Shown: in pieces, positions 51,301-61,243 of the stretch | Position numbering within the stretch: position 1 is the stretch's first letter | Layout of the letters: each line of letters starts with the position of its first letter | From: Utricularia gibba | Taxonomy: Eukaryota > Streptophyta > Magnoliopsida > Lamiales > Lentibulariaceae | DNA: 64,000 nt | Direction of reading: 5' to 3' | NCBI GenBank assembly: GCA_002189035.1 | Contig: CM007992.1 | Coordinates: 1,240,001-1,304,000, forward strand | Program-made: the position numbers and the translations under genes | The notes under the pieces: model-generated | Databases searched by the model: none | What the model saw: only the letters and a program-made list of their open reading frames with translations | Told to the model about the DNA's origin: nothing

Positions 51301-52277
51301 CGGCAACCAACTGATGCCCCAGTTGCACTTGGTTCTACGCATTCTTCCCATTTGTGATTACCATTAGTAAGGCAGCAGTTTTCATGTGAAGAAATAGTGC
51401 AAGATTCCACAAAATTCCTTGAACCAGCAGCCACGGCAGAAGAATAAACATGGAATTCCCCATTACCTGTTGAATTATGAGAGTCTTCTGATTCCCTTGG
51501 ACATCTGACATTCTCATCTTCTGCTACCTTTTCAAGTGCTCCACCGGAGAAATCTACTATGCTGGAAATATTATGCGTAAAATTTTGGCCTAGATGGTTC
51601 GCTTCACTAACTAGATCCACGATCTCCTTCTTCGGTCCTTGACAGACAATCGAGGTCCTTTTCAGGCCGTTGACACCACTAGAACTTTTCGAATTTTCAT
51701 CAGATTCAACAACAGGCACCAAAGCGTCAACTCTTAGTCCCGGATTCTGTGGTGAAGAAAATGGGATCTCAGAAATTTCAAGGTCTTCACTTGGGTAATG
51801 TTCGCCTTTGACTACAACGTCAATATCCCCGATCGCATTCAGAACTAAAACCTTGTCTTCCACAGCCTCGGCCACCCCCACACATCTTGCACTTGCAGCA
51901 CAAAATTCATTTGCAGTCGATTCCCCCCCTCCCGCGTCATCCTCCCGAATAGATCCGTGAAAAAGAGGGTTGCCCGAATCTCCGTGATCAAAAAAGGTTT
52001 CATGGTGTAAGGGCCGCGTAGAGACCACGGAAGCATTCCCAAATTCCTCTTCATTCAAAGCACCATCACTGACAACAGTAGTTTCTCCATTTTCGCGATT
52101 CAAAACCAACCCATATTTGTGACTACCAGCAGCATCCGCCTCGAATTCAGATCCATCAACACCCTTCCCAGCCACACAATCCTCACAATTCAGCGAATTA
52201 ACTCGCAGAAGATCCAGGTTGGAAGCTACATCCAATCCACATTTCTCCTCAACCACCACCCCCTCAGAAACGTCCAT
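48337..52277 (-). CDS. PPI1: Proton pump-interactor 1-like protein (PPI1), long form
   Basis: Seven exons: 52277-50388, 50301-50143, 50056-49877, 49795-49601, 49498-49400, 49315-48764, 48681-48337; 1139 residues, frame intact. Exon 1 gives about 590 residues of acidic, Ser/Glu/Asn-rich disordered sequence, then the PPI1 landmark PFNFLVRIPRSDD. A long central region with coiled-coil character follows (EEKLLIREIKQLKQLREQL and similar), then LFFKYKDDATVASNYAFAGNNE. Next come a Glu/Lys/Arg-rich helix (RRLEELAKANEARERKK) and a C-terminal membrane helix at about 1105-1124 (WMLVGATSLFILVLFWLG). Arabidopsis PPI1 (612 residues) binds and stimulates the plasma-membrane H+-ATPase and anchors to the ER by its tail. 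The acidic N-terminal extension is the main difference. Start ATG 52277 gives MDVSEG. Confidence 0.93.
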
Positions 52278-54540
52278 ACTCTCCAACTTCCCCTCGCCGC
52301 GGGATCACAATTATTCCTTGTAAATGGGGAATTTTTCAACCCCAGCAACACAAATCATTTGAACTGCAAAGTGGCACCCACGAATTGAGTCGATGTCGGG
52401 ATCGACAACAGATCATCATTTACAGCAAAAAGCGACGAAGCAGAAGAAGAAGATGGGCGACACGACCCCATTCCAAGAACTTATCGCCTCAGAGTGCGAT
52501 AGCCATCGCTTAAAAGCTCGGGTGAACGGCTCCTTTCCGCCTCCGCTCTCTGCGAGTCAAATTTCACTTACCTTTTTTTATTTTCTTTTTAATACTTTCC
52601 AAACAAATACACTGACACCGATCTACCGACAGCTTTTCACAATTTTTTTATATTTATCCGATTTAAAATTACAAAAACCATTTACATAATTAATTGAATC
52701 ATATTTATCAAAATTATTATCTCACGTCAATTTTCAAATATAATAATATTTTCAACATACATTTACAAAAAGAATTTATTAAATGCAATTTTAATTAAAT
52801 TATAGCTACAGCCTAGCATATATTTATTAATTACAAATAATTAAAATATATATCATTAATTAAATATATATTTTTATTTTTATTTTAAAATAACGACCCA
52901 GGGCCCACCACATGGGACTAGGGCATAAAAGTCAAACAGAAATGTGAACACCCGAGGCAGCCGTTTCCTAATGGCGACGTATAAAGTTTAAAGTAGGCCC
53001 CACAACATCCTCCATTTTATTTTCCTCCAGAAAACTCTTAAATATAATTACCAAAAATATATTATATTCCGTAAAACGCCTTCCAAAAATAAAAAATAAA
53101 AACTATCCAAATATAAAGCATGGCTTGATTTGGTGTGCCATAAATATTATGAAACCAATATCCCATATCATTAGTTTTCATATTTTGCAACCGATAACGT
53201 ATTTGATCAATAAAGTCGATTTACACGACCAAGGTTTTATTTGTACAAAATATGTACATTAGTCAACTAACTTTTATAATTTTATATTTTCTTTTTTCAA
53301 AAAAAAAAATATTTTATACAAGATTAAAATAATTTTTTATTTAAATATATTCTATCTTTCATTCGTAATTAATATAAGATATCATCATTAGATTATTACA
53401 TTTTTTAAACTTAAATACTCAATATCCTTGTTCCACCATTGACATGTAATCGAATTTGGCTTTAATACTAAATATCACAATCCATGCTTTCCTTTTATGA
53501 TATCATTCACTTTAGATACATAATTTTTTATAATTTTATGCTTTTTATAGAAAAAATATCTCATATAAAATTATAAACACATCTTATCTCTCATGAGTAA
53601 TTAATTTGGTGTATCATTACTAAGGCTTTAGACTTACATTATTGAAAATATATAAGAGAATGTTTTGGTAGTTATTTAAAATTTTAATTATATATGATAA
53701 AATTTTATGAATAATAAGTTTGTATATCCTTTTAATCAATATTTTAAACATCATGGTTCAACTATGATTGAATCCTGAACCGTTTATAATAATGATTTGA
53801 TTAAATTAAAATCGTTTCAAAATATAAAAAATAAACTAGGATAACTACGATTGAATCATAATCGATCAAATTTTATTAAAAAAAAAAGCACGATTAAACT
53901 ATGCTCACTTTGAATCATTCACACAGATTGTTTAGGGTTTTACATTTTAAAACATAGGTTTAATAACATGGTCAATAAATTCAGTTATGGATTTAGTCAA
54001 AGGTCTAATAAGAAATTGGAGATAATAGTCACGTGGTTGAATAGGAAGGGTGTAGACTTTCCCACTTGAGGGTATATGCTATAAATATTCCTAGTCCCTT
54101 ATGGTCACCAAATGCATACTCAGAGATTGCATCGGATCGGCTCAAAGAGATGAAAACTAATGTGTTAAAATTCGACAAAATTACGAAAAATTTCGGATTC
54201 TAGTTATTTTAAGAAACAGAGCTGTGTTTGAAAAAATCACTTTAAAATTGATTTTAATTGAATTGAAAAATTATTATAAAATAAAAATTAATATATGTTT
54301 TAAAACATCTTTCTATGAATAATTATTGAAGAATTTATTCGTATTTGGAACTTAAAAAATGCGAAATAATTTTTGTAATAAATGACATACGTAAACATAT
54401 TTTTTAATAGTCATATTTTATAATTTTATAAATTATGTATTATAAAAATAATATATTAATTTATATATTAGGTTCGATGTTATTTATCTAATTTAAATAG
54501 GTTTATATTAAAATTATAATTTAAAAATTAAAATAATTAT
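52278..54540. other. PPI1 promoter and AT-rich spacer
   Basis: The PPI1 leader and promoter (minus strand) reach about 52560. The rest to 54540 is AT-rich non-genic DNA with no recognised element. A 98-codon open frame at 52393-52689 runs into poly-T rich sequence and is not called. Confidence 0.5.
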
Positions 54541-54960
54541 TTATAAAAGAATCGTGATCTTGTATCCTATGGGAGGGGCTCCCACCATGGGAGAACCGAA
54601 GATCCCGTGACCTTCTGAAAGAAGTCGGATGGATTTGGCTTCAAACAGAATGCAGTGTATTGGGACGATTTGGCAGTTGGCACAGTGGATGATCAGAGGA
54701 TTTTGAGCTGAAAAAGCAGAGCGCAAGAAGGAAGATCTTGATTTTCACCCAAAAAACTGCTGGTGGAGCTTATGCCGTCGCCTGTTGCCTCCTAACATTG
54801 AGACTGCATATAGAACAGCTGGAGGAGAAGACAAGCAAGATGAATCTGAAACTGGAGGAGGATTCAACGAGTTCTTCAACCTCTCTGTTGGCTGCCGGAG
54901 ATCAGGATGCATGGATACTGTATGTAGGCACTTTTGATATGCCATGATTCTGTTTAGGTG
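54541..54960 (+). other. GC-richer island, possible gene fragment of unknown identity
   Basis: This island stands out from AT-rich flanks. On the plus strand an open frame ending at 54945 carries a Leu-rich helical stretch (LLTLRLHIEQLEEKTSKM) followed by Asp/Ser-rich sequence; it could be a first exon or relic. I recognise no family. A donor-like GT follows at about 54920. Treat as unassigned. Confidence 0.25.
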
Positions 54961-55284
54961 GGCGAGATCCAAAGGCGAAAGTCAATTCGAACAAAGTAGG
55001 TCGAAAAATTGAGCCCAAAGCAGGTCCCCCCCTGTGCGAGCTACAGACGCCTAATGGCTGCGAATTCTCTCCTAATGTTTCAGTTTCACCGTTGACGCAA
55101 GGCTTTTCAATGCTCTTCCTAGGGTCTCTATGAGATTTCCTTTCCACAAAGCCCTCCAGAGCTCGGTACACCACCCAACAAGGTTTTGATTGGTCAGGAC
55201 GCGTGGGGCGGCGTCTGGTGGTTGCGTGTGTGTTTAACTTGTGAAAAATCAGCAATTCGGAGGCGAATCGATTTCTCGGTTGTA
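54961..55284. promoter_or_regulatory. Upstream region of the CCR-like gene
   Basis: Mixed-composition DNA directly before the start at 55285. Open frames on the minus strand (54902-55342) overlap it but show no homology. Confidence 0.35.
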
Positions 55285-56811
55285 ATGGCGGGAGGTAGAG
55301 GAATTGTTTGTGTAACAGGCGCCGGAGGATTTGTCGCATCATGGCTGATCGATCTTCTGCTCTCCCGAGGCTACACCGTCCATGGAACCGTCAGGGATCC
55401 TGGTAATTTGTGATGGATTTTCTGGAGCTTCTCGTTTTTTCGTATACTTCATCCTTTTGGAGAATCATTTGGCATTGGGATTTGCGATTGAAGCTTTGCG
55501 AATTCCTTGGAGGGATAGTAGTCGCGCTTTGCTTATTGTTGATCCTTCTGTAAGCAACTTGATACAAGGGGTGACCTTCCTTTTTCTAAAGGCTTGGTGT
55601 TGTGATTTCCAGCTGATCCGAAGAATTCTCATCTACTTTCCCTTGGAAGTGCGCCTGAGAAGCTGAAAATTTTCAAGGCGGACTTGCTGGATTATGACTC
55701 TATTGCTGCGGCCATCAAGGGTTGTGAAGGTGTTTTTCATGTGGCCTGCCCTGTACCTCCAGGGCCCGTCTCCAATCCAGAGGCAAAACCCTGAACTACT
55801 CCCTCTTCTTTGAACTTCTGGTGCGGTTACCTTCTTTATTACCTGTGTTTGATAAAATACTGCAGGTGGAGTTGATTCAGCCAGCTGTGGTAGGCACTAT
55901 GAATGTGCTGAGAGCATGCTCTGAGGCGAAAGTACGCCGCCTTGTCAACGTATCCTCCGTGGCGGCAGTTTACATCAACCCTGATTGGCCCAAGGATCAA
56001 CCCATGAACGAGTCTTGTTGGTCAGACACAGAGTACTGCAAGGCAACCAACGTATCAAACGCTTGGCTCCTTCCCCTTACTCTTTGAATTTTATACTTCA
56101 GTGTGTCATCTGTGTTCACTCTTTCTCTTTCTCATGTTTCTGCTGTCATCTATTCTGCTTCATCTGGTCAGAACTGGTATTGTTTCTCAAAGACTGTAGC
56201 GGAAGTTGAGGCATGGAACCACGCAAAGAAAAGTGGTCTTGATGTTGTGACTGTTTGTCCATCGCTTGTTATTGGACCGCTGCTGCAGCCAACAATCAAT
56301 TCTAGCTCCACCGTATTGATCAAGCTGCTGAAAGGTAAGGTTTTCTTCGATCCTCATGTGATGTTGCCTCAAATAAAGTGTCTTCTTAGCTCTTGTTGAT
56401 CTCCCAGAAGGATCTGAAGAAGCTAAGAACATCCCGCGCTTCTTGGTAGACGTGCGTGATGTAGCTTGGTCGCTTGTATTGGTTTACGAGGAGCCTGAAG
56501 CCAAGGGAAGATACATATGCCATGCTTACATGATCTCAGTTCAGGAGCTGGTGCAGACTCTCAAGGAAATATACCCAAATTACAACTATCCCAAGGGGTA
56601 GGCAACCCACAGTATCTTAGCTGATGTCTCTTTTCTTGCAGCTTTCATTGGTAGATTCCATGTGTTGGTGAGCAGATTCACAGCTCCAGAAGAACATCCA
56701 GGGGTCAGTTCAGAAAGACTTCTGAAACTCGGCCTGAAATTCAGGCCACTGAGACAGACCCTTGAGGACACCGTGGAGAACTTCAAGCAAGTTGGCATTC
56801 TGGATTCATGA
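55285..56811 (+). CDS. Cinnamoyl-CoA reductase-like NADPH-dependent reductase
   Basis: Exons: 55285-55402, 55613-55782, 55866-56051, 56172-56334, 56408-56597, 56676-56811; 320 residues. Extended short-chain dehydrogenase fold: Gly-rich nucleotide motif [10 protein letters not shown] at 11-20, then [28 protein letters not shown] (catalytic Ser region), and the Tyr-Lys pair Y161-x3-K165 in NWYCFSKT. A conserved-looking C-terminal [26 protein letters not shown] follows. True lignin CCRs have KNWYCYGK, so NWYCFSKT suggests a CCR-like paralogue; substrate is unknown. Intron 2 (55783-55865) begins with GC. The last exon uses acceptor GAGCAG at 56670-56675. A more pyrimidine-rich AG at 56641 would cause an early stop. 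Confidence 0.92.
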
Positions 56812-58585
56812 CCATGACCCTCCAGCTTCTTACTTTTTTGTTCAGTGGAGTCATTTACTAGAGTCTGATGTGTGCTTCTGCAAGATGTGCAGATCGAATA
56901 TGGGGTTTTGTGGATCTTAACTGCCTAGAGGCTTAGAAAAGATTAGTGGCATCACCCCATTGATCGATCATTTAGACTTTCTGATGTTTCTCCTTAGTGT
57001 TCCAAGTAAAATACCTAAAGCCTCTCGTTATGGCATCAGCATCACCCCATTGATCGATGCAGAGATATTTGATAGTATGATGTATAGGATTTATATTTAA
57101 ATTTTCATACAGACTATTATTTGATATATTAGTAAATATATATCAGTCTTATATAATTATATCATTTATATACTTATTTTTTAAACGTTTGATTTATATA
57201 CATAAATTGAGTAGATTTAACTATAGCAGTGTTTTGAAAAATTTTTGAAATTTATTTTTAATTTTTAAAATTATTTTTAAAAAATAAAAATAAAAATAAA
57301 AATAAATAACTACTTATTTTTTAAAAAATAACCTTTATAGTTATAATTTTAAAAATATTTTTAATAGAATTATTTTTATAATTAAAAATATTTGTAATAG
57401 AATTATTTTTATAATTAAAAATATTTGTAATAGAATTATTTTTAATTCTGAAAAATATAAATAGATTTTAAAATTTTTTTAGAATAATCCTTATATCTAT
57501 ATCTTAGAATTCTATTTTTAGACATAAAACATATAATTTGTTGTATAAATTATAATTAAATATATACATAATCAATTACATTATACTTAAATATACTAAT
57601 ATTGTACTATAAAACAGCTTTGTTGTTAACATGCGGGATCTATGGGATTCAAATGTGGCCGGGCGCCACCCTTCGGCCCTGCCCTAGTGCTCCTGTAATG
57701 GCTACGGTGCTGCTCAAGCCGGTGGTCGAATTGCAGATTGCCGTTAGTTTCGGTACGGAAGTACTTTTCAACTGCTATGGAGGCCAAAAAGGAATTCTTG
57801 AAAAGGCAGTAAAGTCCCTAGTTACCACAATAATGTGTCCGCCTCACCGTGCATCGCCGCATCCAACGGCTGGTAATTAATGGAGTACAGGAAATAACAT
57901 ATTTAAATATGTTTTTTTTTTTTTTTTTTACCAAGAACCCTAGTGCCTCTCGTCCCCCGGTTTCCTCTGGGAAATTTTCTTCATACTCAGGTTATTTTCT
58001 TCTGATTTTGGAGAATTCGGGCTGTTTTTCTTTGATTTTGCGTCTCCATGCATTTTGTGTGTGCTTTTCCTGCGGTAAGAGATCATTGGAACTGGTTCGT
58101 CTGATGATTTCAGGGAGTTTTTGCATTTTCTTATTTCTTCGTCGAGTTGGAAACTTTCTGCTGCACTGAACTATGGCGGTTTTACCTCCAGAATGCTGTT
58201 GCTTTTAACAGCGAATCTTCGTATACTGCATATTTTATGTAGAATTATTATTTTATTTTGTGGGGGCGCCGCCGGGCGGTTCAAACAAATTTCATATTTT
58301 TTCCCCTAATTTTTATTGTTTTTATGGGGGAAAATCTAAGCGTCTCGTTTTCGCCGAGTTCCAGGAGAAAAAGGTTTGAGTTTTATGGTTCAGTTCATCT
58401 GGATTAGAGGCCATATTCTTGAATGGCGTTGGTAATTAGGGTTGGTGGTGTGATTGAGGCTACTTTGCCTACTGGGAATCTGCTAAATAGCTTTTACATC
58501 ATCTGCTCGTACAATCTTCAGGTAGACGCACAAATCTGATACAAGTATCGGTTCAGTAGCGGGCAGATCTGAAGAAGCTATTGTC
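56812..58585. other. Spacer, tandem repeat and AHL leader
   Basis: The 3'-UTR of the CCR-like gene is followed by AT-rich DNA. 57600-57890 is GC-richer with a non-homologous open frame. 57900-58585 probably holds the leader of the AHL gene, perhaps with an intron. Confidence 0.45.
57363..57445. repeat. 33-bp tandem repeat, about 2.5 copies
   Basis: Units starting AATAGAATTATTTTT begin at 57363, 57396 and 57429, exactly 33 bases apart and nearly identical; the third is partial. Confidence 0.85.
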
Positions 58586-60587
58586 ATGGCAGGCCGTGGG
58601 CCGTTCGGCATCACTGACACTGACATCAACTCTCCGATGACTGTTACTAATCCGGGGGCTCCAAGGCCGCAGCTTGATCATCAAATGCCCCCCATGTCTT
58701 ACATCGATGAAAATTCTGCCGCCGTGTTCGGCCAAATTGGTTCAACGCCCATGAAGCTCCAGTCTGTTCCCAATACCAACGCTGTGATCAGTCACCTCGC
58801 TATCTCGGAAAGTTCTGAGCAGAGACGGAAAAGAGGGCGTCCAAGGAAGTACGCGCCAGATGGTGGTTCGACTGTTCCCCTGACTTCGTCACAGACACCG
58901 GCTTTCTCACCGCAGGAAGGTGGCGTCGCCGTGCCGGCTAAAAGGCCACGAGGCAGACCCCGTGGCTCTTGCAATAAGAAACCCCGAAAGGAGATTTTAG
59001 GTAATTCTCCCTTTTGTGTACTTTAAGAGGGCTTTTCCCCCAGAAGTTTGTTCCTTAAACCGGTTTCTGAGGTTTTTTTGGCTTCTGTATATAGATCCCA
59101 TTTTTAAATTTTTTTTATTGCGTTTGTATTTATAGTAGTGCGAATTGATTGTAGGGCATTCTTGTATTCATGGCTATATGATAGTTTCGAATGCTGGATG
59201 GCATCTGATGTATCATTATTTTTTGTTCTAAATCCAGAATCTAATGCAGAAAGTTTCCATCCACATTTTCATTTGAATTTTAATGATTATTATAACAGTG
59301 TTTTTCTTTTGAATGATATTTTTCTTTTAATTTTATTTGTTCACCCTCCCACCAGATTCTTGCACACTGATGTAGGATTGCAATGATTCGAGTTTTCTCT
59401 ATTACGAATATATTTCTTTTTGGAGATCTATAGTTTACCTTACTAATTGGAAAAATCTACTCCCTTCTTGTCCTTTTCATTCCTACTTTCTCATAATCTG
59501 ATACAAGTTTCATGCAGGTTCTACTGGTACTGGTTTCAGACCACATGTTGTAAGTGTGAACGCTGGAGAGGTAATGCTAAAAACTTGTTTTATGTTGCTC
59601 TTGACGCTTAGTGCCACTAGTTTGCCTAGTCGGTGATGTGCTTTCAACTCGCTATGCCTATGTGCTACAGAAGTTTTTGGAAGTTCTTACAAAGGTTTTT
59701 ATATTTCTGCAATGGTTATTAGATATACACCGATGCACATGAATTGTTCTGCACGTTGGTGTTTGCATTACAGGATGTCTCTTCAAAAATACTTGCTCTT
59801 ACCCAGAACGATGGATCTAGAGGCGTCTGTGTGCTTTCTGCCATTGGAGCCATTTCAAGTGTCTCACTCTACCAAGCTGCATCCTCTGGTGCGGCCGCAA
59901 CTTATGAGGTTGTTCTTTAATTTTCAGTTATTCTATCTTACCACATCTAAGCAAACAGACAGCAGTGTTTGTGAAATTTCGAAGTTTCTTGTGGTGGATT
60001 TTCTTGCTGCTTAATTCTACCTTTCATCTAGGGATGAAAATAATGTGTAAATCAATTTGATTCCCTTTTTCCTTATGCCTGTCATCATCACTAATACAGG
60101 GGCAATTTGACATATTGTCGCTTCGTGGCTCGTTTCTTTTATCTGAGGCTGGTGGTCACAAAACTAGAACCGGTGGTTTGAGTGTTCTTTTGTCTGGTTC
60201 TGATGGAAGAGTCCTGGGTGGCTGTGTGGCTGGTTCCCTAATTGCAGCATCCCCGGTTCAGGTTAGTCATCCTGCAGCTCTCATCCCCATCCTCACTCTT
60301 TTGACTTTCATCACGTGTACGCCCTCTGTCATAACACCATACATTCTCAAGTTTTGTGTTCTCATACAACATGTGTCCTGCTTCTGATGCATCAGGTAGT
60401 AGCTGGAAGTTTTCTCCCTGAGGTTAACAGGGATCCTAAGGTAAGCACAAAGACAACCGGGCAAATAACACCTCCCCTGAACATGAACCTCAGCAGTGCA
60501 GATGGCGATGGTGGGGGCAGTAGCTCCCCTTCAGGCGGATCCCCTAGTGGTTCTTCCGGTGGCCCGGAGAGCCCACTAAACTTTTAA
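58586..60587 (+). CDS. AT-hook motif nuclear-localised protein (AHL), two AT-hooks plus PPC domain
   Basis: Five exons: 58586-59000, 59518-59570, 59774-59908, 60100-60261, 60396-60587; 318 residues with all phases matching. Two AT-hooks: RGRPRKY at 83-89 and RGRPRGS at 122-128. Then the PPC/DUF296 domain: FRPHVVSVNAGE, VCVLSAIGAISSVSL, GQFDILSLRGSFLLSE, GGLSVLLSGSDGRVLGG and VVAGSFLP. The tail is Gly/Ser/Pro-rich. AHL proteins bind the minor groove of AT-rich DNA and form homo- and hetero-complexes through PPC, controlling growth and gene expression. The two-hook, intron-containing form is the clade B layout (type II or III). Which Arabidopsis AHL it matches cannot be settled. Confidence 0.95.
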
Positions 60588-61243
60588 GCAACCCTGACGT
60601 CGGCAGGTAACCCACCCAGTGAATGAGTACATGAGAGATGAAGTAATTAGGCAATGAATCCAATTCCAAGCTGCTAGCTAGAGGTAGGTAAAACAGTTAG
60701 TTTCTTCCTTTTTTAGTGTCGTTTATGATGATTTGTAGCTCCCTTTGATGACAGACTGTGTGTATCTCTCTGTCTGATACCTGGGCTGCGGCCTTGACAA
60801 GCTTTTGGTATATTTAGCTTGATACATGCATGTACCAGTTCCTAGATTTCAACCGGAAATTTTAACCATGTGAAGCAAGAAAACTAGAGCAGTTGTCTCC
60901 AACTACTGGTTTCTTAGAAGCAGAATGCAATGAAAGTAGGTAGGCTTTTAGTTTTGCTGGTCCACATGCTGCCAAAAAGGATAAGAAAGAAGGGAAGCAG
61001 GGCCATGGTGATTGGATGGAATGGGATATACAATGCCTGTCTTCTTCTCCAGCTTGGCAGCCAGGTGTGGGGGAACCTAAACAAGATATGAGGGAACGTT
61101 AACGGCTTGTCCTTCACACGTTTGTGGAGCTTGACTAATGGCTATGGAACCCCGGTGCTTAATCGCCATTCGGTAGGAGCAGCGCCGCCTTCGGAAATCC
61201 AATACCCGCCTAGCCCAGTCTCAGCGCATCGGATTTCGAGTCC
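60588..61243. promoter_or_regulatory. AHL 3' flank and PMI1 promoter
   Basis: 656 bases between two plus-strand genes: the 3'-UTR of AHL (to about 60870) and the promoter and leader of PMI1. No clear core motif seen. Confidence 0.45.
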
